A stretch of 64,000 bases of DNA from Symbiodinium natans (taxonomy: Eukaryota > Sar > Dinophyceae > Suessiales > Symbiodiniaceae), in assembly GCA_905221605.1 (NCBI GenBank), contig CAJNDS010000656.1, positions 32,943-96,942 of the forward strand. The letters run 5' to 3'. Below the pieces are notes generated by a model. That model was not told the DNA's origin. It searched no databases and saw only the letters and a program-made list of their open reading frames with translations. Position 1 is the first letter of the stretch. Every line of letters begins with the position of its first letter. This document shows, one piece after another, positions 53,401-61,243 of the stretch. The position numbers were made by a program, and so were the translations under genes.

Positions 53401-56400
53401 TATGTGCTTTTGACTACACAAACAGGTTCTATTGAAAGGCCTTGCTCGGCTAACCACGACTAACACGGTGCTGGCGGTAGTTACAGCACTTTCCGCGGCT
53501 TGCGTGTGTTTATACAACCCAGTTTTTATTGATTTTTTGAAGCCTCGCTTCACCTTATAATGTTCTGTATAAAATGCTCATACGCGGTCGATATGGCATG
53601 TTCGTACGTGTCTATACATACAATATACGCCCAATCATTGCTTGATGCAGTCGGGAACCCCTCTGCCACGTCATCAGCTTCTTTCTATTTCCTGTCTTCT
53701 CGTATAGAATCACGTGCAGAAACATTACCCGAGAGCGCCCTTTCGTCGAATAAAGAGCATTGAAGTTCTCATGTGCGAGTGCCCGTGTCTTTCGAAAGCG
53801 CTTATGCTTAAGCAACAACTGGAAATCCATGTTTTTTGTATAGCATTGGCGGATAATTAGATTAGTCGCTGAAATAAAACGTCAAATGGCTTGTAGCTTA
53901 AATATGTTTTCATTTCGTACGCCCCTCTTTGCAACTTAGATTGTAAACGGTTGACTTAGGTTGGTCAACACGATTGGAGCATCGGCCTAAAAAGCGGCAA
54001 ACGGAAAGTGGAAAGCCAAGCTCATTTGCAAGTGGTTTGTAAATTTGAACACATGAACTGAGATCAAAGGACTGTTCTCTTTCAGTTTCAGGCACACCGA
54101 GCTTGAAACATATCCATCTAAGCTCAAGCCATGTTCTTTTGGAGTTATTAAAAAAAGCACGTGGCTTGCGGTTTAAAATGTTTTCTTTGTTTTTACATGA
54201 ACAGATTTAAAGGGTTCGGTTCCATTCTTTTCCAATTAGATATTGGGTACCTCAAGTTTAACATGAACAATACTTGGGTTGATGTGGCTCACATACTTAG
54301 ATGTTATTCAGCTGACCTTCGACTATGTTAGTCACCAGTTGCGGGTTCCCAGATTCCCAGGTTTTCACACCTTCACTTCCCAGACTCTAACTTCCCCAAG
54401 TTCCCAGATTTGCCGACCATAACTTCCCAGATTCCCAGAACTTACGGTGAACAAATCTGGCAGTATGGGAAGTTAAGCTGAACAGATCCGGCAATCTGCG
54501 ACGATTCTTTGAGAAGGGGCACGGGGGTCGGGGGGGGGGGGGGTGGGGGTGGTCAGGCGGAGGGCACTCCACCCCACGGCGCGGCCTCCGCAGAGGCTGC
54601 AGTCTACCATGCGAACTGCACCTGGGCGAAGGTTTTCCCCGCACAAAGAACCACATAAGAATTTGGAACTCCCAAGGCCTTGGAGCCACGGAGCAATACT
54701 TGGAGCGTCCGTGTTCAGCCTTATGGCTTCCGTTCACGGACACAGCGTTGTCAATCGGATTGCGTGCAGAAGCTTTGAGGAAGGGGAGCAATCAAAGAGC
54801 TACACCTTTGGTAAGCACTGTAGCTTACATTGCTTGAAACTCCCTTTTGAACGTCAACCCTAGACTCAGACCCGAAACCCCACTTCTGATGTAGTCGTTG
54901 CTGAGCTAACACCCTGGTCCTTGATGGTCTGGCAGGAGGCCTCCCGTCAAGGAAGAGTGAACGGGTAGCATGATTTGAACCGTGCCATAAGTCCCACACA
55001 GAACCCCAACCTCTTCCGACCAAATCCTTGTTAGCCCACACTAGTAGCCCCCGGTGTGGGCCCCATATTCCCTTTTTTGGGGGGGTTGGGTCCCCTTACA
55101 ACGTATAAACTCCTTAGCAACTTAAAGGATACTCTGGAATCTAGGCCAGGAGTGCCAACTTAGACTTAGGCATGCAGTTGCGGCTCCTCGGCGCAACGGT
55201 GGCGCCGCCGGTGGAACAGTGCTGGCGCGGCGGACCGCAGCTGATGGGCCCAGCCGTGGCGCTCCAGGGCAGAAGGGGATCAAGGCTAAATAGCCGCTTA
55301 GGGAGCTGAGGGGGCCTCTAAAACATTACATTCTTGGACTTGGGGTTTGTTTTTTTAGGCGCTTTAGGAGCTTCAGATGGTGGGGGAACAGTGGCATTAG
55401 CTTTACAGATTGCACGCTGAGTGATGCATTTCTGATTGCTACTTGGGGCTTGGCACTCGTATCAAAAGTAGTTGTTCTGAGCCCTGCTTTCGGGCTGCGG
55501 GCTTCGTTTTGAGAGTTAAGCAGTATAGGATGAAATGGCTGAGGGTTGGAGGTATAGGTGGCAAGTGAGGTTAAGTCTTCCGGACATGTGACAAAACCTG
55601 AGCGCCCGAACCTCTGAACCTTTCAATAGGTGCTTTGGCCGGACTTTGCCCCCTCGCTGGCAGAGCTCCGCAAGAAGCTTCCGACCCCTGCAAATTGGCT
55701 CCGACAATCGTGCAGAGGTGCAGAGTGAGGATTTCTGGGATGTCGGGTTTGTACCCTTGGGCTCTTAGGCCTCTTAGGCTAATATTGGGTGTAGGGCCTG
55801 AATTGCTCGAGTGGCGAAGTGAGTTTGGTTAGGTTTTTTTTGTGAGTTGGGTCTGCACGGATGTACAGGACCGTTCCAGCCACGATGTTTGATTAGAGCA
55901 TGATGCCAGAGGTTGGGACTACTTTCGTTCGCCAAAGGGAACTTGCCAAAACTCTGGCAAGTTGTGGTATCCTTTCAAGTCCCTTGCCGATCGCCCTCCG
56001 TCGCAAGTCCTCGGTTTTTTCTTTCAGGGCTCTGTGTTTCACAGGGCTTCGAGTAGGACACCAAGCTCAAACCGGCTCAGACCTTCACCCTGCGTTCCCC
56101 CAGCTGCCTTGAGTCAGTGAGGAACGTATTGGCATTGCCACGGGCAGCTGCCTTGAGCTTCATGGGCCGCAGGGCTGAGGAACGAAGGATAGTACGATTC
56201 AGTATGAGAACGTCGTACGTTGTAATTATGGTACGTAAAACAACATGGGCCCTGATAGAGTTTTCTCTTTTCGGACTGAAGGTTAGCTCTCCGACGCACA
56301 GAGAAAGAATTTAGGCTTCGGGGACTGATAGGACTTGTTTGGGGGAGGATTCCCGCTTTTCAGCAGTTGGATTTGTCCTCATTGAAGCTGGGTAGCTGAA

Positions 56401-58295
56401 GCTGAACAGTGACTTCCTGACGCAGCTCATCTAAGCCCGCAAGCAGCATCTGATCAAACTTTGCTGTCCAACAGCAGATTCGCAAGCAGGTCCGGGGTAT
56501 CCTTTAGTTGAGGCAGAATGTCCCAAACCCGTCAATAAACTGCTTCATCGACACCAAAGCCACACAAAGCCACACAAAGACACACAAAAACACATAAAGC
56601 CACATAAAGCCACATAAAGCCACCAAAGCCCAGAGCTTGCGAAGGTCTGGCCTTGTCATTGAGCATCTTGACTTGCAGGCTTTGGGGAGCACATCAACAC
56701 CCTTCACAGTTGATGCAACGGAACGTTCTCTGAAGGGTAGGGCATCTGTTGATGGTAGTTGAATGCCAAGCCTGATTGGTATTCTTAAACATTGAGATGT
56801 GAGGCTTTTGTGGTTTCATACTTGGGGCCAGGGCAGGGTGGGAAGTTGGAAGAGGGACGGACAGGACAGGGGCGTGCACGCTGCGTTGTGACACAGTAGG
56901 ATTGAGGGCTTCAGACTCAGGAGCTCTGGTTGTCGGATCTAGATTCCGTATACGTCAAGTCATGATTAAGTAGGGTCTCAACTGCTAAACCGCCTGCATC
57001 CACCAACCGTAAGATAGAGACCGTATCGAGACCAAGTGAACAGCCACCTTTCTTGATCATTACTATGCTGTCCATTGTCGCACTGTCAAAGCAAAGCTAA
57101 GCCCGCTGAAAAACCCTGAATCCACCAAGCCCTAAACCTCCGAAGCACGAGACCACGACTCCTAGCTCCAACACTCTATACGTATACATAGAAAGACAAA
57201 GATACACACAAAGAAAATACATGTGTACATATATATATATATATAATTATATAGTCATGCTACATGATATTTGTTATGACGTTATGTGTATATATGTATA
57301 TACATTATATATGTACATATTCATATATGCATGTATATATATAAATATAATCTCCCAAACCCTAGCGGAAAGACCCGCAGGGCGCTCTGCGGGTCCTGGC
57401 CGGGCCAGGCGTGTCTCTTCGCATACGCCGCCTTGTGGCAATGCTCGTGTGTTGCATGAAAACATTCCGATGATGTACGGGTTTAAGGCATTTTAAGGCA
57501 CTGCATCTCGATGGCATCACGTCCTTTGCAAGCTTGTGCGGCCGCACCCAGGAAAAACAAGGAGCCGTAAGCCCCAAGCCGCACCTGGGAGAAAAGAGGG
57601 AGTCAAAACAAAGCAAGCCAAGCCGCAGCTAGGCGGAAAGGTAGCCAAGCCCAAGCCATGCAGTACCCAGGAACAAGGCGGAGCCAATCCCAGCCAAGCC
57701 AAGCCGCACCTACGAACAAAGAGCTTATCGATCACATCTGCTTGTTTGTCCACATGTCTGTTTATCTATTTGGATATCTAATCCAACCCGTGTATCCTTG
57801 TATTCGTAGCCTTCAGCACAAACAAACACCCAGCGAGCTTGGTAGAGAAACACGCAGCTACTCTCCAGGCAAGCTGACTGTGCGGAATCGAGGGCGGGAG
57901 TTTGTGGCCCTCAGTGAGCCCGAGCAGGACATTTGCCAGGGCTTCTCTCTGCCAAAGGGCGTTGTCTACAGAATGCTACCGAGATGGATTGCAGGTGAAA
58001 CTGCGTATCCTGAATTCAGGGTTGAGGGTCACACGGGGTATTGGGTTGACGGTTCCGGTGCTGAGTGGAAGCTCGATTATCCTGGGGTTGATTTTAACCA
58101 GCCCTCGAGCGGAAGCCACACCATGACGAGGACGGGGAGGCACCTGAGGAGCTGCGAATCCGAGGTTATCGCTGCGCCTTGGGCATGTTTACAGCTCTCC
58201 TGTTCGGAGATATTCAGAATTTGTGGGATCCTCGAAAACAGAACAGGTCCTGTATCCCAGTATTGGTCGAGACAACAAGCTTTCCAAGCAGATAG
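38422..58295 (+). CDS. USP: UDP-sugar pyrophosphorylase, multi-exon gene (about 26 exons, start and two internal segments unresolved)
   Basis: The family makes UDP-sugars from sugar-1-phosphates and UTP with broad sugar specificity, in the cytosol, as a salvage route for glycan precursors. In order the exons encode the helical N-terminal part, the nucleotide loop GGLGERLG (exon 6), VKLALP (7), VIMASADTD (9), KPHGHGDVH (12), KWVLFFQD (13-14), PRKAKEA (15), VEYNQL (16), GFSPFPGN (17), RLEC-MMQDYPK (19-20), VGFTRYPL (21) and the C-terminal LRIRGY (26). The GGLGERLG loop separates USP from UGPase and UAP1. Phases match at nearly all exon joins, so no frameshift is seen. Donors are mostly GC, with some GT and GA; acceptors are AG, usually AG|G. 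Two segments were not found: the HSATSGE-like part between exons 22 and 23, and the QRST...LDGAL-like part between exons 24 and 25. The true start lies upstream of exon 1. Family identity is very secure; some exon borders are inferred. Confidence 0.93.
40254..40295 (+). repeat. (TATC)n microsatellite
   Basis: Tetranucleotide run inside USP intron 1. Confidence 0.9.
40773..40824 (+). CDS. USP: USP exon 2
   Basis: Reads GQASIFSTWDSPGTNDP after a CTCTCCAG acceptor. It is the counterpart of the GQxHLFxxWPxxGxDD segment near the USP N-terminus. It ends in phase 2 before a GC donor at 40825, and GT+C gives Val at the join to exon 3. Confidence 0.8.
41134..41195 (+). CDS. USP: USP exon 3
   Basis: Reads SSKEKRRFFEQIRTLDRNYP and ends one base into a Gly codon before a GC donor (CCAG|GCAACA). 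It corresponds to the family's KEKxxFFxQIxxLxxxYPGG. The last base plus GT from exon 4 restores the YPGGL sequence. The acceptor (CGAAG|C) is inferred from phase. Confidence 0.88.
41593..41643 (+). CDS. USP: USP exon 4
   Basis: Reads GLGSYLRNARALLQAS after a GTGCAG acceptor, the counterpart of GGLAAYIKTAKELLADS in plant USP. The donor chosen is TCTG|GCAAAC. With it the joined protein has exactly the family spacing from LLxxS to DGF. GC at 41653 and GT at 41662 are other phase-1 donors and would lengthen that loop. Confidence 0.85.
42193..42278 (+). CDS. USP: USP exon 5
   Basis: Reads ATQRSVQDGFKPEVGSEEFF and AYEELGAQE, corresponding to NPYDGFSPSVP...ME.RG in USP. It ends in phase 0 before a GC donor (CAAGAG|GCCGGG). 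Joined to exon 6 it gives LGAQEVSKCCFV, aligning without gaps with RGVVEARNAAFV. Confidence 0.88.
42361..42437 (+). repeat. 20-bp direct repeat pair in USP intron 5
   Basis: ACGATGATTACGTCCATGTT at 42361 recurs with one mismatch at 42418. Confidence 0.85.
43144..43200 (-). repeat. interstitial telomere-like tract in USP intron 5
   Basis: Several CCCTAAA units with degenerate neighbours, about 120 bp before the exon carrying the nucleotide loop. Confidence 0.85.
43324..43386 (+). CDS. USP: USP exon 6: nucleotide-binding loop
   Basis: Encodes CCFVIPAGGLGERLGFSG, which contains the glycine-rich UTP-binding loop GGLGERLG. UGPases and UDP-HexNAc pyrophosphorylases differ here, so this exon decides the family. 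It lies between a TTCGAG acceptor and a GC donor (GGC|GCCACG), phase 0 on both sides. Confidence 0.95.
43662..43742 (+). CDS. USP: USP exon 7
   Basis: Encodes VKLALPAELISGSC followed by YLLAFQ. It continues directly from the loop in exon 6 (FSG-VKLALP, family NGIKVALP). The acceptor is CTGACAG, the donor GC (CCAG|GCGTGG), phase 0 on both sides. Confidence 0.93.
44043..44081 (+). CDS. USP: USP exon 8 (3' border approximate)
   Basis: Reads EAAIGCSQSARRS after a GTCCAG acceptor and fills the variable loop after ALQ in USP (QEASNKIDSDGSE in plants). The chosen end is the GC donor at 44082. Reading on to 44093 adds ALPI and matches plant loop length better, but has no clean donor. Confidence 0.7.
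44853..44904 (+). CDS. USP: USP exon 9
   Basis: Reads VIMASADTDAGIRELLS after a TTTCACAG acceptor. This is the family's (F)IIMTSDDTHxxTxxLL strand. The donor is GC (TCAA|GCGTCC), phase 1. Confidence 0.88.
44969..45003 (+). CDS. USP: USP exon 10 (3' border uncertain)
   Basis: Reads HAHVFFGVVPS after a GTTGCAG acceptor in the phase required by exon 9. It is the likely counterpart of the NSYFGMKPTQ segment. Several donors are possible (GT at 44992 or 44995, GC at 45012), so the join to exon 11 is open. Confidence 0.6.
45300..45712 (+). repeat. degenerate minisatellite, units of about 45-65 bp, in USP intron 10
   Basis: Words of the type GTGGGCRCTCCAGG followed by CGGGACTTTCTG or GGACTCTCTGAGGG recur about six times. 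The unit GGACTCTCTGAGGGATT is doubled at about 45550-45582. The long minus-strand ORF here is a product of the repeat. Confidence 0.7.
45761..45838 (+). CDS. USP: USP exon 11 (5' border uncertain)
   Basis: Reads PLKPPEEKVAALANSDALLS then MAGPYK, matching the LLKQEKVACLDDNDARLAL...Y stretch. It ends in phase 0 at a GT donor (CAAG|GTGGGC). A second acceptor 13 bases upstream (CTAAG) would add four residues. The donor word AAGGTGG nearly repeats at the next acceptor (CAGGTGG). Confidence 0.88.
46034..46089 (+). CDS. USP: USP exon 12: KPHGHGDVH motif
   Basis: Encodes VATKPHGHGDVHFLLHSAG, the highly conserved substrate-pocket segment of USP. The acceptor is GCCGCAG and the donor GC (GCCGG|GCTCCG), phase 2. 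GG plus G from exon 13 restores Gly. Confidence 0.95.
46670..46721 (+). CDS. USP: USP exon 13
   Basis: Encodes LVERWMGEGRKWVLFFQ, matching the family's LxxWxxxGxKWVLFFQD. The acceptor is CGCCTAG. The next bases GACGCC start a 63-bp intron with a GA donor; the Asp of FFQD comes from exon 14. Confidence 0.93.
46722..46784 (+). other. 63-bp mini-intron (intron 13) in USP
   Basis: Begins GACGCC and ends CGGAG. It is flanked by the repeat AGGAC(G/A)CC, has length divisible by three and contains no stop in frame. Removing it joins FFQ to DTN exactly as in the family. Retained, it would insert 21 residues in the middle of a conserved motif. Confidence 0.75.
46785..46853 (+). CDS. USP: USP exon 14
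   Basis: Encodes DTNTLYLTTFLCSLGVSVRH plus GLE, matching FFQDTNGLLFNAIPASLGVS. The donor is GC (CTCGAG|GCCAGT), phase 0. Joined to exon 15 it reads HGLEVNSVAMPRK. Confidence 0.93.
47637..47712 (+). CDS. USP: USP exon 15
   Basis: Encodes VNSVAMPRKAKEAVGSIARA then ALTTE, matching the family's VNSLAVPRKAKEAIGG. The acceptor is GCCGCAG. The donor is GT (GAGG|GTCGTA), phase 1, chosen because G+AT gives the Asp of the DGRS motif in exon 16. Confidence 0.93.
47986..48026 (+). CDS. USP: USP exon 16
   Basis: Encodes (D)GRSICVNVEYNQL, the VDGRSMVINVEYNQL strand of USP. The acceptor is ACCAAG|AT and the donor GT (CAGCTC|GTCGGG). At 41 bp it is among the shortest exons. Confidence 0.92.
49558..49646 (+). 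CDS. USP: USP exon 17
   Basis: Encodes EPLLKANGYAEGDVNGTD followed by GFSPFPGNTNEW, matching DPLLRASGFPDGDVN...GFSPFPGNIN. The donor is GC (GAGTG|GCTCGG), phase 2; TG+G gives Trp. The words TGGCT at the donor and AGGCT at the next acceptor form a short direct repeat. Confidence 0.95.
50089..50166 (+). CDS. USP: USP exon 18
   Basis: Encodes LIFSLPEYAAQLAKKGGQMP then EFINPR, the counterpart of [25 protein letters not shown]. The acceptor is GACAAAG and the donor GC (CCGCG|GCCTGG), phase 2. Confidence 0.93.
51155..51207 (+). CDS. USP: USP exon 19
   Basis: Encodes KYADATRRSFKSPTRLE, the conserved segment before the MMQD motif. The acceptor is TTCCAAG. The donor is GT (GGAGT|GTTCCC), phase 1; T+GC from exon 20 makes the Cys of RLEC. 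Confidence 0.94.
51556..51592 (+). repeat. interstitial telomere-like tract in USP intron 19
   Basis: Four TTTAGGG-type units with short spacers. Confidence 0.8.
51770..51813 (+). CDS. USP: USP exon 20
   Basis: Encodes (C)MMQDYPKLLPPESK, matching the family's ECMMQDYPKTLPP. The acceptor is AGCCTCAG and the donor GC (TCCAAA|GCCCCT), phase 0. Confidence 0.95.
52220..52266 (+). CDS. USP: USP exon 21
   Basis: Encodes VGFTRYPLDFGYFPC(K), matching VGFTVMDIWLAYAPVKN. The acceptor is AACACCAG. The donor is GA (TGCAA|GACTCT), phase 2; AA+G gives the Lys. Confidence 0.9.
52895..52928 (+). CDS. USP: USP exon 22 (3' border uncertain)
   Basis: Reads (K)NDIATAARLSA in the phase demanded by exon 21, giving PCKNDIATAAR where plant USP has PVKNNPEDAAK. 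A GC donor follows. Exon 23 needs phase 1 input, so at least one exon (the HSATSGE segment) lies unseen between them. Confidence 0.7.
53217..53315 (+). repeat. compound microsatellite
   Basis: CACACC run, then GA run, then ATATACAT-type alternating sequence. Confidence 0.9.
54527..54551 (+). repeat. poly-G tract
   Basis: GGGGGTCGG followed by a run of about 13 G, inside the USP intron between exons 22 and 23. Confidence 0.9.
55170..55255 (+). CDS. USP: USP exon 23
   Basis: Encodes MQLRLLGATVAPPVEQCW, then a GGPQLMGPA tail, matching LILQKAGVKVEEPVKQVLNG. The acceptor is GACTTAG and the donor GT (CAGCC|GTGGCG), phase 0. The segment is clearly more GC-rich than its surroundings. Confidence 0.85.
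55630..55689 (+). CDS. USP: USP exon 24
   Basis: Encodes VLWPDFAPSLAELRKKLPTP, the equivalent of ITWKPKWGMIFSDIKKKV at the start of the C-terminal beta domain. The acceptor is CAATAG and the donor GC (CCCCT|GCAAAT), phase 0. Confidence 0.87.
56551..56630 (+). repeat. 10-bp tandem repeat, about 8 copies
   Basis: CACACAAAGC shifting to CACATAAAGC, in perfect 10-bp register over 80 bp. It lies in the gap where an unlocated USP exon is expected. Confidence 0.92.
57175..57352 (+). repeat. AT-rich compound microsatellite
   Basis: Long stretch of TATATA, ATGTATAT and related words. Confidence 0.9.
57869..57927 (+). CDS. USP: USP exon 25
   Basis: Encodes (G)KLTVRNRGREFVALSEPEQ, the counterpart of GLIKNNGWTMESVDYKD. 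The acceptor is CTCTCCAG and the donor GA (GAGCAG|GACATT), phase 0. It needs a phase-1 exon before it; that exon was not found. Confidence 0.8.
58140..58295 (+). CDS. USP: USP exon 26, C-terminus
   Basis: Begins APEELRIRGYRC, matching the C-terminal VPEEIRIRGFRF of USP, after an acceptor GGGGAG. The frame runs to a TAG at 58293. The roughly 38 residues after RGY look unlike the family, so another intron may begin just after that motif (GC at 58171) and the real stop may lie further on. Confidence 0.8.
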   Translation, partial: APEELRIRGYRCALGMFTALLFGDIQNLWDPRKQNRSCIPVLVETTSFPSR

Positions 58296-59267
58296 AGTGT
58301 GCAACTTTAGGCATACACAAATATCTGGTCGTTCTTTTGTACCCTAATGCCTTGTCAATAGCTGTAACTACACACTACAACCCCTTCCCGAACCCTGCTT
58401 TGGGGAAGGTGTGGATCATGACGTTGAAGTCGTTGAAGTTTTTGAGCCGGGTGCCTACTCGTATGCAGATGGCATGCTGTCCAAAGAGCCAGCGTAGCTG
58501 CTGTTGGATGTCCGACGTGACAGACACGAAAACACCTGACACGGCCAACCCACAACTCGAAGGGGCCACTCCGGCCACTCCCCGGACCCAAAGCGCCTTA
58601 GCCTTAAGAAGCCATCCATGAGATGTATTCTGTGGATGGGTTCCCGCAGTATCTGGATCAGCGCAGCACAAGGGTGTGAAAGGGCCTATCAACTGCAGGG
58701 TAGCATCTGCAGGTTTCAGGCAGGGTAGTTGTTTGAAGGTTGATGTGTTTTTGTCGCTATTTGTTCTATGTCTGCCTGCCACCTTTAGAAGTTTTTTTCT
58801 GACATTCACGCTTAGCTTTTAGATTCATGGAGTGTGTTGGCTAGATTTCGGGCTCTGGTCCAGCCTCGAGCGTACCTTTTGAGACGGATGTGCAGATGTG
58901 CGTGTATACATTAAACCCGAAACCAGGTTGGTAGCCAGGCTGGCCAGGGGTTACTTGGACAGTCATCTGCTTCCCAAAGGGCGATACACCGGCAGCACAA
59001 GCCCGTGCGATTGCACACCAAGTCCTACTACGGCTACAGCTACTGCTACTGCTACTACTAAATGCTGTTTGGTCTCGGAGCGAACAAGTGCTGCCTTTGG
59101 CTGTTGGGTGACACTGAGGTAGGTACTCCTACCTAATTTGCGGCCTGTTCGACAGGTGGCCTGGTCCTGCCTGTCACCAGAGGGTAAGCCCCTTCTGGTT
59201 TGCTTTGCCCTATCCCTACTCACTCTCATTTAGCTGGTTCCCGGCCACCAGCCCTTGATCTTGCTAT
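58296..59267. other. downstream region of USP
   Basis: No gene recognised. A (CTACTG)n-like triplet run lies at about 59029-59060. The real last exon of USP may extend here if an intron follows the LRIRGY motif. Confidence 0.4.
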
Positions 59268-60360
59268 TCACCAGATAGGGTTCCAGGCAAACTCGGCCAC
59301 CATCAGTGCTGGCAAATTGCCATGCATCTGAAGAATCATGGACCGGACCTCATCAACTGCCTCCGGGAAATGAGCTCGGAACAATCGCCACATTCCCCCA
59401 GCACGTTGTCGGTTCGGAAATCGTGGTCCCCTCTCCTCACATGGTTGCCATGATCGACCATCTAGGAGGAGGAGCTGCTTCAGCTCCGTACGGCTTGTGC
59501 GAACTCCCACATTGCTTCTCCCCAGGTCTCTGAACAGCACGAAGCGCGCCAAGCACACCGCTGATATTTCGCCGATGCAACCCACTGCCTGGCTCCACAT
59601 CGCACACATAACCAGGTTACCTGCATTAACCACTTTGTGGGAGTCATGTACCTCTTCTGGCGGGCGGGTACCTCCTTTGAGAAGGCAAGGGTGCCCGGCT
59701 TTGCGGTCAAATGATTCTTGACTCTCGTTCTGCTTGAGGTACAGTTCACACGTGCGGCAGCGGATGGTGATCTGTCCTTTTGACTTGTGCCTGGTTTGCC
59801 AGTCGTGTCCCAAGGTGGTATCTTCCAACAGCATTTCAATCGTCCGCCTTTTGTTGTTGGCATTGTGCGGATTCACCACCCGGGTCTTGCGCCTGGTTTT
59901 GTGAAGGGTCTTTCGAATACCCGTGTTGGGGCTCTTACTTTGCACCTAGGCACCTGCTTCCCATCTTCCTCTTGCTCTTCTTCAAGGACCACCAGGGGCC
60001 CATCATCTCCCTGGTACGAGAAAAGCTCTGCAGCACTTCTTGCAAGGAAGTGGTTGACTCTGGCAATGACAGAATCTCGTTCCATCATTTGTGTTTCCCA
60101 TGCCCTGTCTCTCCTGGAGTTTGCTTCTTTTTGTGCCATGGCATCTACAATGTTGTTGGCCTGCCGATTTGGTGGGCTCCAAATTTGTGCACAAATGTGT
60201 CTTCAGTCTTGAGCCATGTGGAATTAATCCAGGTGATTTTCAAACGGTCTTGGGCGTTCCTTGTATCATGAAAGATGTCCTCCGAGTGCCAGCCCGGGAC
60301 AATCTTCGCCTCTGTTTTACGCCTTTGCAATCCGTGGTGACATCAACCTGCCCTCTGGTT
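59268..60360 (-). pseudogene. LINE retrotransposon 3' end: RNase H and Cys/His domain, frameshifted
   Basis: Read on the minus strand, the pieces in order are VDVTTDCKGV, then KITWINSTWLKTEDTFVHKF and GAHQIGRP, then ANNIVDAMAQKEA. This is the usual course of the RNase H of a LINE (TD.KGV, W-x-H/K-x-...EF..KFG, R.AN..VD). A 225-codon ORF (59268-59945) follows with H-x-W, RCRTC and GHPC, resembling the Cys/His segment after RNase H in dinoflagellate LINEs. Three frameshifts (near 60,330, 60,160 and 59,940) break it, so it is inactive. The RT domain is absent; the element ends abruptly near 60.36 kb, where plus-strand coding begins. Confidence 0.7.
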
Positions 60361-60389
60361 TTGCCCGCCAGATATCTGATTGCCTGGGC

Positions 60390-60707
60390 TTCGCCCCTGT
60401 GAAACCGTTTGGCCCTTTCTTCTCGAAGAACGGGTCGTGCAAGAAAGGAGCCAGCTGCGACATGGCGCACAACTTGACGACTACCGGAGGGTCGCCGGCA
60501 TTGCCTGCCAACTGGGGTCCGCCCTCCGGAGCCTCCATGTCCAACCCCTTCGCCGCGTTCAGTGTCCAACAGCACGCGCTGCCATTGAGCAAAGGTGGCG
60601 GGAGCAAGTTCGCCACCCTGGATGACTTGCCCAAAGACCAAAGATTGGTGGAACCTGGCGGACCCAGCGGCTTATCAAGCGCCGCTTCAAGAGCAAGGAA
60701 TGTTTGA
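60390..60707 (+). pseudogene. fragment with CCCH-type zinc-finger motif
   Basis: The plus-strand frame contains FFSKNGSCKKGASCDMAH. C-x5-C-x3-H is the second half of a CCCH finger; the first Cys expected 7-8 residues earlier is not there. The rest is Gly/Pro/Ser-rich and runs to a stop at 60705. CCCH fingers occur in gag-like proteins of dinoflagellate retroelements and in RNA-binding proteins. The neighbours favour the former. Confidence 0.5.
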
Positions 60708-60799
60708 ACAGCCACTGGTGCCATGTGAAGGGCTGTGCTTTGCCACAGACGCTAGCCCAAGGCGATTCACAGGATCCAAGATTCAGGACTATTGTTTGG

Positions 60800-61243
60800 G
60801 GAGTAATAGCATTCCGGATCACAGATCTGGAGGCGGTCGGACTCGGCAAGACGCCCCGAAAGCTCTACCTTTCCTATCTCAGCAAGATGCCTCCGTATTA
60901 GGAACGACAAGAGACTTTGGATGGGAGATCCCAAAGATGGCGGTTTGCGAGGACCGCAGACCTGGGAGGAATGCCACAAGGTCGTCTTGGAGTACGAGCA
61001 GAGGGAAGCCGCGCATAGGGCTGTCTCTCACTCCGTGTACTCGGCTAGTGGTTCGCAGAGCGGTCGCACTGGCAGCGGCTCAGAAAGAGATGAAGAACCT
61101 CAAGGCTGCCGCAAAGGCTGGGGCGAAGGCAGCAGCCGCCGCGGCCAAAGCCGGCGCGGACCAGCAGACGTATGCCGCTACGTCGAAGCGAGCTGGCAAG
61201 GGAGGAGACAAGAAGATCTGCTTCCACTTTCCGACCATGGGAG
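60800..61243 (+). pseudogene. gag-like retroelement fragment (C-terminal half)
   Basis: On the plus strand one frame reads DLEAVGLGKTPRKLYLSYLS then stops. After a one-base shift near 60,900 the next frame reads MGDPKDGGLRGPQTWEECHK and VVLEYEQREAAHRA. A third frame gives an Ala/Lys-rich stretch and GGDKKICFHF, the start of a Cys/His finger. This is the layout of the gag C-terminal half in dinoflagellate LTR-type elements as I remember it. At least two frameshifts. Coding breaks off at 61,243, where minus-strand gag-like sequence begins. Confidence 0.6.

Noticed and set aside
54543-54863. possible N-terminus with signal-like segment and MASVHGHSVV
   Set aside because: Lies in a USP intron, no downstream continuation, and the resemblance to secreted oxidases is only a few residues.
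57480-57520. ALHLDGITS as the missing LDGAL exon of USP
   Set aside because: No following hydrophobic strand and no suitable splice phase to exon 25.
59780-60271. 163-codon plus-strand ORF
   Set aside because: Shadow of the LINE RNase H region, whose minus-strand reading has recognisable motifs.
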